A DNA stretch of 49,767 bases, from contig CAILYI010000103.1 in assembly GCA_903838415.1 (NCBI GenBank), forward strand, positions 1 to 49,767, read 5' to 3'. The notes beneath the pieces were generated by a model. That model saw only the letters and a list, made by a program, of their open reading frames with translations, made no database searches and was not told the origin of the DNA. Shown in pieces: positions 24,581 to 32,098 of this stretch. Numbering within the stretch: the first letter of the stretch is position 1; each line of letters starts with the position of its first letter. The stretch is from an uncultured Anaerolineae bacterium. Lineage in GTDB: Bacteria > Chloroflexota > Anaerolineae > Anaerolineales > Villigracilaceae. Both the position numbers and the translations under genes were made by a program.

Positions 24581-27388
24581 TTAAGCCTCGTCCTGTTCCA
24601 TAGCAGAGCGGCGAGCGCGCAGGCTGGTCATCAGCCCCCAAACCCCGCCAATGATGATGAGTAATTCGGTGGCGAGCAGACCTGCCCCGAAGGCGTCCCA
24701 GTTCATGCGCGCCGGGCCATCTTTGCCCGCGGCGCTTTCGTACAGCGCTGCGCCTTCCAGCCCGGCCACCAATCCCTTGATTTGACCGGAGAGCAGGTAG
24801 GGTTGCAGCATTGGTTCGGCCTGTGCGCTGATCAGCATCAGCAAGGGAGTTCCCGCCAGGGCCGCTTCAGATTGTTCAATCCACAGGCGTCCGGTATCGG
24901 GATTGTCAGTCATCACCACCAGTGCCGAAAAATCGGCCAGACGGTTGACTCCCGCCATGGAGGGCGTGTCCCATAAATTACCCAGGATGGTATCCTGCCC
25001 GACGGTTGTCTTCGGCCTGTCAGAAAAGACTTTAATTCCACCAGCGCCGCCCGGCAGGTATCCGAGGTTCACATACTGCGTGCCTGCCACATAAGTGCTT
25101 GAGACCTTTTGCATCAAGCGTTCCGCCATGTAGCTGCCCATTGGCGAAGTGGAAATGAAGGCCAGCCGCGCCTGTTTGTCCACCAACTGAGCCAGCACTG
25201 CTCCGGCAGCCGGTTCCAATTCGCCGGCAAATCCCGGCTGATAATCGACCACCAACAAGACCGGCGCGCCTGCGGGAATATTATTCGTCGTTTCAATAAA
25301 GGCGCTGATGGTGCTTTTATCTGTGGAAAGCTGCGGCGCAGGGAATATTCTGGTTCCCAGAATCGCCGGTATCAAGACCACCAGCAACAAGACCGCCGCA
25401 ATCACCAGGCGCAAGGGCCGTATGACTTGCGTTTGGGTCGATTTTTTGACCGCTTGCGGCGTGTTTTCAGAATTTAAGAGATTTTCAAGCAGTGCGGCCT
25501 GCGCCAGCTGGGTTTCATTCGCCAGTAATTTGATCGAAAAAACTTTGGGCTTATGCGCTTCCGGCAATCCGGTTTGGCCCGGCAAGGTATTACGCAGTCC
25601 GGCCAGCGGTCCCTGATTCTCAAAGTTATCCAATTCGCCGTCTTCATCAGCGTCCGAGATGACCGCTTCCATCGGGCGCATGGCTTGCACCCAAGAAGGC
25701 AATTCAGCCGGTCTCAGATCGGCATCGTCGGGCTGATCCTCCGCCGGGGCGTTTTTTTGTTCCACTTTTGGCGGCGTAAATCCAGAAAGCCAATCGGGTA
25801 CTTCCATGTCCAGGATCGCATCCAGGTTTTGTTCTTCGCCGGAAACGTTGAAGGAGATGGGATCTTCCGTTTCTGGAGCAGGGGCTTCCATTGGAGCGGA
25901 TTCCGCTTTGGCGGGTTTGACCGGTTCAGGTTGACCCTCAGCCTCTGTCGCCGTTTCGATAGCTACAGCCCCGGCGGACAGGTTGTTCATCCAATCAGGT
26001 AGTTCCGCCTCGACAGGCAAACTCGCGGCTGGAGCTGTGGGTAGGATTTGTTTCGCGGCAGGCGCCTCGGCAGGTCCGCCGAGATTGGCCATCCAATCGG
26101 GTAATTCACTGTCTGCAATGATCGGCTTAAGTTCTTGCAGTGCGCCGGTATTAAATGGTTTTGAGGCGCGCACGGCTTTTTCATCCGGTTGTTCGCCGAT
26201 CGCCTCGGCCAGCCAGGATGGCAAATCCCCATCGATGGGAGCCGCCGGTTCTTCAGCGGTCAGCGCCTGTTCCTGCCCGGAATCCATCCAATCGGGCACT
26301 TCAGCTGCGGAGGCTGGTTCCGGTTCAATTTCAGCCTGCGCGGGAGCGGGGGCCGCATGATCTTGCAGGCTGCTGATCCAATCCGGCAGATCGGCGGCGG
26401 GCGGCTGGTTTTCAACCGGGGCTGCGTCATTGCGGACAGGTTCTGCGCCGAGATTTGACAGCCAATCGGGCGTGTCGATGCTTGATATGGCCGAGGCCGA
26501 GGTTTCATCGGGGGTAAACGTGCCGCCCAGGTCGGACAGCCAATCAGGCGCGCTGCCAGCCGAGATATTTTCTGGCGGAGCTTCCAAATTTGGAGCTTCG
26601 ATTCCGGTTCCCAGGCTGGAGAGCCAGTCCGGGGTGTTATCGTCAGGGGCGGAAGTCTGTCCCAATGAGCCGGATTCAGGCTGCGGGATGGATTCAGTGC
26701 CTGTTTCGGAGAGAGACGCCAGCCAGTCGGACATATCCTGGCCCGCGAGCGGGTCAAAATCCGCTTGTGCGGCGGGCGTATTCTCCGCAGAACCGGAGCG
26801 GGCGGTTTCATCTTGCGCTTTGAGATCCGCGAGCCAATCAGGCGTATCATCAGCGACCTGCGGAGCGGATTCGGCGTTTTCGTCAAAGTTAAATGTGATT
26901 GGCTGCGTGCCAAAGCCCCAGTTTTGCTCAGACTCGGCAGGTGGTTCCGGCTCCGGGTTGGAGTCAAGCTGCCAATCGGGAGTTTGCGCCTGTTCCTGGT
27001 TCGGTTCAGCGGGCTCCGGGGCGGCAGTCGGCAGGCTGCTTTGCAGGCTTTTCAGCCAATCGGGGGTTTCGTCATCATCTTCCCCGGCCTGCGAGAGCCC
27101 GGCCAGAAGATCGAGTGGGGCGGCCTTGGGGGGCGCAGGTTTTGCCACCGGCGGCTCCGCTGGGGCAGAAGCTGGCGCTTCTTTTTTGGTTGCGTTGCGG
27201 ATGTCCCTGAGCCAGCCGGGTAGGGTGCTTTCCAGATCAGACGTTTTTGTTTTTACCGGCATATCGCCGGGGTGAATGGGCGCCAGTGGTTCGGTGGCAT
27301 TTCTATTCAACGCGCTGCCGCAATACTGGCAGGTTTCGACATTTATAGGATTCTGTTTTTCGCAAGTGGGACAAATTGAAGTATTCAT
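24581..27388 (-). CDS. Zinc-ribbon membrane scaffold with about 15 PDWL repeats
   Basis: A 935-residue protein with four parts. (1) An N-terminal zinc ribbon CPTCEKQNPINVETCQYC (CxxC-x10-CxxC). (2) About 600 residues of acidic, Pro/Ala-rich, probably disordered chain carrying some 15 copies of a short motif, mostly x-P-D-W-[LMI]-x-x-[LMF] (TPDWLKSL, TPDWLADL, MSDWLASL, APDWLSDL, LPDWISSL, LPSWLAEA, LPDWMNNL and others). (3) A membrane span (VIRPLRLVIAAVLLLVVLIP, about 670-690). (4) An alpha/beta extracytoplasmic domain (APVLLVVDYQPGFAGELEP onward) and a C-terminal span near 905-925. ATG 27388 overlaps the preceding stop by one base. Function unknown. The repeats look like docking motifs for a partner. 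Confidence 0.8.
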   Translation of the reverse strand: MNTSICPTCEKQNPINVETCQYCGSALNRNATEPLAPIHPGDMPVKTKTSDLESTLPGWLRDIRNATKKEAPASAPAEPPVAKPAPPKAAPLDLLAGLSQAGEDDDETPDWLKSLQSSLPTAAPEPAEPNQEQAQTPDWQLDSNPEPEPPAESEQNWGFGTQPITFNFDENAESAPQVADDTPDWLADLKAQDETARSGSAENTPAAQADFDPLAGQDMSDWLASLSETGTESIPQPESGSLGQTSAPDDNTPDWLSSLGTGIEAPNLEAPPENISAGSAPDWLSDLGGTFTPDETSASAISSIDTPDWLSNLGAEPVRNDAAPVENQPPAADLPDWISSLQDHAAPAPAQAEIEPEPASAAEVPDWMDSGQEQALTAEEPAAPIDGDLPSWLAEAIGEQPDEKAVRASKPFNTGALQELKPIIADSELPDWMANLGGPAEAPAAKQILPTAPAASLPVEAELPDWMNNLSAGAVAIETATEAEGQPEPVKPAKAESAPMEAPAPETEDPISFNVSGEEQNLDAILDMEVPDWLSGFTPPKVEQKNAPAEDQPDDADLRPAELPSWVQAMRPMEAVISDADEDGELDNFENQGPLAGLRNTLPGQTGLPEAHKPKVFSIKLLANETQLAQAALLENLLNSENTPQAVKKSTQTQVIRPLRLVIAAVLLLVVLIPAILGTRIFPAPQLSTDKSTISAFIETTNNIPAGAPVLLVVDYQPGFAGELEPAAGAVLAQLVDKQARLAFISTSPMGSYMAERLMQKVSSTYVAGTQYVNLGYLPGGAGGIKVFSDRPKTTVGQDTILGNLWDTPSMAGVNRLADFSALVVMTDNPDTGRLWIEQSEAALAGTPLLMLISAQAEPMLQPYLLSGQIKGLVAGLEGAALYESAAGKDGPARMNWDAFGAGLLATELLIIIGGVWGLMTSLRARRSAMEQDEA

Positions 27389-28017
27389 CAATTTTCCCCG
27401 TAAGGCCGGTCGGCCCCAAGCAAAACGCGCAGGCCGGTGGTGAGTGTGCCCAGCGCCACGCCGATTAATATGCCACGCGCGCCGCCCGCGGTCAGGGCGT
27501 TTGAGATGAAGGGTTTCACCCAGTCGCTCAGGAAGGGTATTTGTCCGATGAAGGGCAGGGGGGCTGAGCCAAGCAGGATGATCAACGTGGTTGAAAGGAA
27601 TATGATCGAGGTCAGGTTACCGCGCAGGCGTAAAAGTCTCACGCTGGCATAAACCAGCGTGACCGCCAGCACGGCCATCAGGCTGATTTCGGCCGGGATC
27701 ATGATGCCATTCAAAATGACATGCTGAAGTTGTTCAAAAACCGGGGTAATGCTCACGGTGGCTGTCAGCAGCAGGAAAAAGAGCAGCACCAGGCTGTAGA
27801 CTGAGCCAGGTCGCCGCTCGTGGATTTTTTGCAGGTGGACGGCGAACAGATTCCATATCCCGACCAGCATTGCCACCCCTGCCAGGATGACCGCCCATTG
27901 CAGCAGGATGAAGCCAAATCCGCTGACAGCGGGCAGGCTGATAAAATAGCCCAGCAAGACGATAATTCCAACACTGATTGCGATGACAGCATTGGCAGCC
28001 GCAAAGACACGTTTCAC
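27388..28017 (-). CDS. Multi-span membrane protein of the ASKHA cluster
   Basis: A 209-residue hydrophobic protein with about six membrane segments (about 10-30, 35-62, 73-92, 107-126, 135-157 and 182-202). Only short loops separate them; the loop HLQKIHERRPGS is basic and probably cytoplasmic. No family was recognised. Translation begins at GTG 28017, which overlaps the stop of the previous gene (GTGA), and its own stop shares a base with the next ATG. It may form the membrane core of the complex with the 233-residue protein. Confidence 0.7.
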   Translation of the reverse strand: MKRVFAAANAVIAISVGIIVLLGYFISLPAVSGFGFILLQWAVILAGVAMLVGIWNLFAVHLQKIHERRPGSVYSLVLLFFLLLTATVSITPVFEQLQHVILNGIMIPAEISLMAVLAVTLVYASVRLLRLRGNLTSIIFLSTTLIILLGSAPLPFIGQIPFLSDWVKPFISNALTAGGARGILIGVALGTLTTGLRVLLGADRPYGEN

Positions 28018-28760
28018 AATACACCTGCCATTTTTAGCGCCGGCCCGGCCAGCAGGGCCAGGATGATGAACCAGCGCAGAATATCTTGCACCAGCAGGCT
28101 GGCAGAATGGGAGGCTCCCGCTTGAAGGTAGGCTCCGGCCGCGAACAACTCTTCGCCAATCAGTGGCTCAGATGACGCGGCATATAACACAGCTTGCGCT
28201 GTCAGGTTGTCGCTGGCGGCAATTACGTTGGCGTTTTGCCGGTCCGCGGATTCAGTCAGCAGGCCGACTTCAGGTCCAAAGTTGCCAATCAGCACATTGG
28301 ATGAAATGCTCTCATCTCGAATGGCTGGCATCACGCCTGCCACGTAGGCCAGCGGCGTGAAACCGGTAATCCGGGCGTTATTCATATCAAAAGCATGATC
28401 CACAGCGACAGTATTGTGCGCTGCGCGCAGGGTGTCCTGCGCGAGCAGGTTGAGCAATCCGCTGCCGGTGGTGGCGACGGGCGGCCGGTCGCTGAGGGAA
28501 GTGACTTCTCCCAGGCGGCGTAGCAAAGCCAGCCCGGCCAGCGCGGAGGCGCCTGCCGGAGTCAGCACGCTGCCATTGCCTAACGCCACGTGCAGGCGCG
28601 TGCCATCTTCCACGACCAGGCTTGCGGCGCGGCGGATGCGTGAAAAAGCTCTAATATTGCGAAATGAAAAAGGGGAACGCCGGTGAATGAAGGCAAGCAG
28701 GGCGATAAAAAAAGATACCAGCGCCACGATACCGAGTCCGGCAAAACCTGTGGGGGTCAC
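28014..28760 (-). CDS. Membrane-anchored alpha/beta protein of the ASKHA cluster
   Basis: A 248-residue protein with an N-terminal membrane helix (LGIVALVSFFIALLAFIHRR) and a C-terminal one (DILRWFIILALLAGPALKMA). Between them is a soluble domain of about 180 residues containing GTRLHVALGNGS, SDRPPVATTGSG and GNFGPEVGLLTESADRQNAN. It reminds me of a DUF-type family (possibly DUF6754), but I cannot confirm this without a search. Start is GTG 28760, sharing a base with the preceding TAG, and its stop overlaps the next GTG. No enzymatic motif is evident; a structural or sensing role is guesswork. Confidence 0.7.
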   Translation of the reverse strand: MTPTGFAGLGIVALVSFFIALLAFIHRRSPFSFRNIRAFSRIRRAASLVVEDGTRLHVALGNGSVLTPAGASALAGLALLRRLGEVTSLSDRPPVATTGSGLLNLLAQDTLRAAHNTVAVDHAFDMNNARITGFTPLAYVAGVMPAIRDESISSNVLIGNFGPEVGLLTESADRQNANVIAASDNLTAQAVLYAASSEPLIGEELFAAGAYLQAGASHSASLLVQDILRWFIILALLAGPALKMAGVL

Positions 28761-29005
28761 TACGGCTGTCCTTTCAGCAGGGCGGCAAAGGCCCTGGCTT
28801 CATCTTCTTGCTCCAATAAATTTGCCAGTGCGCTAAATCCCTGCGTGGCGGTGGATGGAATCAGCGGTTGGCTGATGTAAAGCAGCTGCGCCCCCAAAAT
28901 ATTGAGCGGCCCGGCGGCCTCAAGAACCCAGGCAGCCAGTTCTACCCAGCCCTGCCTGCGCAGAAAATCCATCCATATCGGCCAGTATGTGCGCGGCTCA
29001 TCCAT
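28760..29005 (-). CDS. Small protein opening the ASKHA cluster
   Basis: An 81-residue protein, MDEPRTYWPIWMDFLRRQGW at its start, then amphipathic helices (VELAAWVLEAAGPLNILGAQ) and an acidic end (LLEQEDEARAFAALLKGQP). No family was recognised. ATG 29005 is preferred over an in-frame upstream ATG at 29026 because an extended -10 (TGC-TATACT) lies 11 bases before 29005 and covers the earlier codon. There is no Shine-Dalgarno, and the leader would be only about five nucleotides. It is the first gene of the cluster and shares one base with the next start. Confidence 0.6.
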   Translation of the reverse strand: MDEPRTYWPIWMDFLRRQGWVELAAWVLEAAGPLNILGAQLLYISQPLIPSTATQGFSALANLLEQEDEARAFAALLKGQP

Positions 29006-29016
29006 AATTGTATTAA

Positions 29017-29025
29017 AGTATAGCA
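29017..29025 (-). promoter_or_regulatory. Extended -10 promoter of the ASKHA cluster
   Basis: TGCTATACT on the minus strand, with TATACT at 29017-29022, gives a start point about five bases before ATG 29005. No strong -35 is present, which fits an extended -10 promoter or an activated one. Confidence 0.45.
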
Positions 29026-29037
29026 TAAATTATAGAA

Positions 29038-29079
29038 CAGGCGTCACATGATTGTATATCGCCTGCATTGCAGGCGTCA
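29038..29079. promoter_or_regulatory. Operator-like palindrome and direct repeats between divergent operons
   Basis: The palindrome CGCCTGCATTGCAGGCG (29060-29076) has two perfect 8-bp arms around one T. CAGGCGTCA occurs at 29038-29046 and again at 29071-29079, 33 bp apart, about three helix turns; the second copy overlaps the palindrome. The block lies between the -10 of the ASKHA cluster (29017) and the -10 of the mutase-subunit/meaB operon (TATAAT, 29107-29112), as expected for a site that controls both. Confidence 0.55.
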
Positions 29080-29106
29080 AGGGAAAAGTTGTGCAGGCTT
29101 CAATAG

Positions 29107-29112
29107 TATAAT
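29107..29112 (+). promoter_or_regulatory. -10 box of the mutase-subunit/meaB operon
   Basis: A perfect TATAAT about 29 bp before ATG 29141. No -35 match is seen at 16-18 bp, so activation by a factor bound at the palindrome upstream is possible. Confidence 0.4.
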
Positions 29113-29140
29113 CAGCGTGCTAAATCCTCATGGAGGCAAA

Positions 29141-29548
29141 ATGACTGAACAAAAAATTCGTGTGCTGGTGGCCAAACCGGGTTTGGATGGACATGATCGG
29201 GGGGCAAAAGTGGTAGCCCGCGCCTTGCGTGACGCTGGAATGGAAGTCATCTATACCGGGCTGCGCCAAACACCAGAAATGATCGCCGAAGCTGCGTTGC
29301 AAGAAGATGTGGATGTGGTTGGCTTATCAATTTTGTCGGGTGCGCATATGGCCCTGGCTCCGCGCATTCTTGAACTGCTCAAGGCAAACGGTCAAACTCA
29401 GGTAAAAGTCTTTATTGGTGGCATCATTCCGGATGAAGATGTGGTTCGTTTGAAGCAGCTGGGCATCAGCGGTGTTTACGGCCCTGGCGCCTCAACCGAA
29501 CAAATTGTTGCCGATATTCGTGGAGCAGTTTCTGGAGTTGCGGCGTAA
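29141..29548 (+). CDS. Methylmalonyl-CoA mutase cobalamin-binding subunit
   Basis: A 135-residue stand-alone B12-binding domain. The cobalamin signature D-x-H-x-x-G is at Asp 16, His 18, Gly 21 ([13 protein letters not shown]); the [10 protein letters not shown] and [18 protein letters not shown] segments complete the lower-ligand fold. Such small subunits pair with a separate catalytic chain to interconvert methylmalonyl-CoA and succinyl-CoA. The catalytic chain is not in the window. ATG 29141 has GGAGG before it; upstream in-frame codons lack a ribosome site. meaB begins one base after its stop. A different acyl-CoA mutase (for example ethylmalonyl- or isobutyryl-CoA type) cannot be excluded. 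Confidence 0.88.
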   Translation: MTEQKIRVLVAKPGLDGHDRGAKVVARALRDAGMEVIYTGLRQTPEMIAEAALQEDVDVVGLSILSGAHMALAPRILELLKANGQTQVKVFIGGIIPDEDVVRLKQLGISGVYGPGASTEQIVADIRGAVSGVAA

Positions 29549-29549
29549 C

Positions 29550-30554
29550 ATGTCGCTGGCTGATTCCGTCCTTAATGGCGACCGCCTCGCGCTGGCGCGC
29601 CTGTTGACTCGTGTGGAAAATGACACCATCGAAGGCCGCGAGGCACTCGACGTGCTGTTTCCGCACACCGGCAAGGCTCACTTAATCGGCGTGACCGGCG
29701 CTCCGGGCACCGGAAAGTCGACGCTCGTCAACCAGATCGCGCTCTCTTTTCGCAAGCTGGGACAGCGCGTGGCGATTGTGGCGATCGACCCATCCAGTCC
29801 GTTCACGGGCGGTGCTGTGCTTGGCGACCGGGTGCGCATGCGCGATCTGGCCGGGGATACGGGAGTCTTTATCCGTTCGATGGCTTCGCGTGGCTCGTTG
29901 GGCGGGTTGGCGCAGGCCACTGCCGGACTGGTGCAAGTCTTCGATTCCGCCGGTTTTGAAATAATTTTGATCGAAACCGTCGGTGCGGGGCAGAGTGAAG
30001 TGGATATTGCCCGGCTGGCGCATACCACGCTGGTGGTCGAAGCGCCGGGGCTGGGGGACGAAATCCAGGCCATCAAGGCTGGAATTTTGGAGATTGCCGA
30101 TATTTTGGTGATTAATAAGGCTGACCGGCCCGGCGTGGAAAGTACCGAACGGGCGTTAAAAAATATGCTGGAAATGGCCCACCCGGTGCCGAAAATTTTC
30201 CAACATCACGGTCAAACGCTGACGGAAACTCTGCCCGACAACCCCAGCCCTAACGCCTCGCTGTGGTTTCCGCTCATTCAGCGGACGGTGGCAACTGACG
30301 GGGCCGGGCTGCCGCAGTTGATTGAGTCGATTCAGCGGCATGCGGCGCATCTACGCCAGAGTGGCGAGTGGCTCACCCGCGAGAGAGCCAGGCTGGAGGC
30401 TGAGTTTGATCTTTTTATCCAGCAAGAATTGGTTGCACGTTTTCGCGCCGGTCTCCCTGAAGCAAAACTCGCTCAAATAATGGAATCCATACAAAACCGC
30501 AAGATTTCTCCGCGCGAGGCGGTAAGTGTGTTATTAAATGGGGGCGTGTCATGA
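29550..30554 (+). CDS. meaB: MeaB-family GTPase, B12-mutase chaperone
   Basis: A 334-residue G3E GTPase of the MeaB/ArgK group. The Walker A loop is GAPGTGKST (50-58). DPSSPFTGGAVLGDRVRM covers the switch I region characteristic of MeaB, ETVGAGQSEVDI is the G3 region and NKAD the base-recognition motif near 187. MeaB proteins gate adenosylcobalamin loading and protect methylmalonyl-CoA mutase from inactivation. The start follows the B12-subunit stop by one base. Its last four bases overlap the next ATG (ATGA). Confidence 0.93.
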   Translation: MSLADSVLNGDRLALARLLTRVENDTIEGREALDVLFPHTGKAHLIGVTGAPGTGKSTLVNQIALSFRKLGQRVAIVAIDPSSPFTGGAVLGDRVRMRDLAGDTGVFIRSMASRGSLGGLAQATAGLVQVFDSAGFEIILIETVGAGQSEVDIARLAHTTLVVEAPGLGDEIQAIKAGILEIADILVINKADRPGVESTERALKNMLEMAHPVPKIFQHHGQTLTETLPDNPSPNASLWFPLIQRTVATDGAGLPQLIESIQRHAAHLRQSGEWLTRERARLEAEFDLFIQQELVARFRAGLPEAKLAQIMESIQNRKISPREAVSVLLNGGVS

Positions 30555-31102
30555 TTTACGGAGAACGTATTCGCCTGCGCGGTGTTGAGAAAGAAGACCT
30601 GCCGCATTTCGTGGAATGGATGAACGACCCCGAGGTGATCGAAGGGCTGCTCGCCTTCTGGCCCATTTCGAGCGCTGACGAACAGCGCTGGTTTGAGCAC
30701 CTGCCTGACCGTGAGCCGGTTGAGCGCCCGCTGTCGATCGATGTGCGCGCCGGGGAGGCGTGGCAGCATATCGGCAGTTGTGGATATCAGCATATCGAAT
30801 GGAAGGCCCGCGAGGGCGAGATTGGTATTTCGATTGGCGTCAAAGCTCTTTGGAATCAGGGCTATGGTACTGAAGCGGTGAAACTGTTGCTCAAGCAGGG
30901 GTTTGAAACACTCAACCTGAACCGGATTTATTTACGTGTGAATGCCACCAACCTGCGCGCCATCCGTTCTTATGAAAAATGTGGTTTTGTTTTGGAAGGC
31001 CGGTTGCGACAGGCCCTTTATCAGTATGGAAGTTTTCAAGATTTGCTTATTATGAGCGTTTTGCGCTCTGAATGGGAATCATCCAATAGAGAGGTTTTGT
31101 AA
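30551..31102 (+). CDS. GNAT acetyltransferase, RimJ/RimL type
   Basis: A 183-residue acetyltransferase of the RimJ/RimL-like GNAT group. It begins YGERIRLRGVEKEDLPHFVE, as family members do. The acetyl-CoA loop is in GVKALWNQGYGTEAVKLLL (Q/RxxGxG/A-like), followed by LNRIYLRVNATNLRAIRSYE and KCGFVLEGRLRQALYQYG. Proteins of this group acetylate ribosomal N-termini, amino-sugars or small molecules; the target is not evident. Its ATG overlaps the meaB stop and its TAA overlaps the prs ATG, so it is an integral part of this operon. Confidence 0.88.
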   Translation: MIYGERIRLRGVEKEDLPHFVEWMNDPEVIEGLLAFWPISSADEQRWFEHLPDREPVERPLSIDVRAGEAWQHIGSCGYQHIEWKAREGEIGISIGVKALWNQGYGTEAVKLLLKQGFETLNLNRIYLRVNATNLRAIRSYEKCGFVLEGRLRQALYQYGSFQDLLIMSVLRSEWESSNREVL

Positions 31103-32091
31103 TGAGTCATCATTCGCATCGTGATATGAAGGTCTATGGGGGAATTAAGTTGTATGCCGGAACCGGCTCACCTGAATTGGCGCAGAAAGTGGCAGATTAC
31201 GTTAATGCGCCGCTGTGCGGACGCGATATTATCCAATTTCCCAACGAAAATTTGTTTATCAAGCTCCATTCCAGCGTGCGTGGACAGGACGTGTATGTTA
31301 TACAGACTACTTCTGCGCCTGTGCATCGCAACTTGATGGAATTGCTGATCCTGGTTCAGACGCTTAAGCTGGATTCTGCGGCGCGTATCACGGTGGCTCT
31401 GCCTTACCTGGCGTATGGCCGGTCGGATAAAAAAGACCAGCCGCGTGTGCCGATTACGGCGCGCCTGGTGGCCGACATGATCGAAGTGGCCGGAGCCGAT
31501 CGATACATGGTGCTCGATCCGCATGCCGGCCAGGTTCAGGGCTTTTTCAGCATCCCCGGTGATGTTTTGACCGGTTTCCATCTGATTGCAGATTATCTAA
31601 AAGCCAAGCGCCCGCAGATGAAAGACCCGGTTGTCGTCACGGTTGATTTGGGATTTGCCAAAAAAGGCCGCAACGTGGCTGCTGAAATTGACGCGCCGAT
31701 CGCTTTCATCGAAAAGCGACGTGTGGCGAATGACGCCAAAGCCCAGGCGCTGACCGTGATCGGTGACGTGGAAAACCGCGACGTGATCCTGGTGGATGAT
31801 GAGATTGACACTGGCGGCTCAATCGCCCAGGCGGTCAATCTGGTTAAGGAAAAAGGCGCGTTGGATGTGTACGTTGTCTGTGTTCACCCGATATTTTCAT
31901 CCAACGCCGCCGATCGGTTGGTGGCTTTACCCGTCAAACAATTCATCACCACTGACACGGTGCCGATTTCACCCGAAAAAATCTCCCTGCTCAAAGACCG
32001 GCTGACAGTTCTTTCCGTCGCACCGTTGATTGGCGAGGTCATTATGCGCGCGCACGAAGGCCGCAGCGTCGGCGAGATGTTTAACGAATAG
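31102..32091 (+). CDS. prs: Ribose-phosphate pyrophosphokinase (PRPP synthase)
   Basis: A 329-residue PRPP synthase: ATP plus ribose 5-phosphate gives PRPP, used for nucleotides, histidine and tryptophan. Family landmarks: KLYAGTGSPELAQKVADYVN, the RQ-type flexible loop region near LPYLAYGRSDKKDQPRVPIT, DPHAGQVQGFFSIP, and the PRPP-binding motif VILVDDEIDTGGSIAQA. It has a slightly longer, His-rich N-terminus (MSHHSHRD); an alternative start at residue 9 is possible, but GAGAGG precedes ATG 31102. DPHAGQVQGFFSIP replaces the more usual DLHAxQIQGFFDIP. Co-transcribed with its neighbours. Confidence 0.93.
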   Translation: MSHHSHRDMKVYGGIKLYAGTGSPELAQKVADYVNAPLCGRDIIQFPNENLFIKLHSSVRGQDVYVIQTTSAPVHRNLMELLILVQTLKLDSAARITVALPYLAYGRSDKKDQPRVPITARLVADMIEVAGADRYMVLDPHAGQVQGFFSIPGDVLTGFHLIADYLKAKRPQMKDPVVVTVDLGFAKKGRNVAAEIDAPIAFIEKRRVANDAKAQALTVIGDVENRDVILVDDEIDTGGSIAQAVNLVKEKGALDVYVVCVHPIFSSNAADRLVALPVKQFITTDTVPISPEKISLLKDRLTVLSVAPLIGEVIMRAHEGRSVGEMFNE

Positions 32092-32098
32092 ATTTGAG

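Noticed and set aside
25640-27230. Possible CRISPR or DNA tandem repeat (recurring CCAATCGGG on the plus strand)
   Set aside because: Copies are irregularly spaced, vary at wobble positions and stay in one reading frame; they encode the PDWL protein motif.
26430-27275. A 281-codon plus-strand frame opposite the PDWL protein
   Set aside because: It is a low-complexity mirror (SQSGV repeats) of the PDWL coding strand, without ribosome site.
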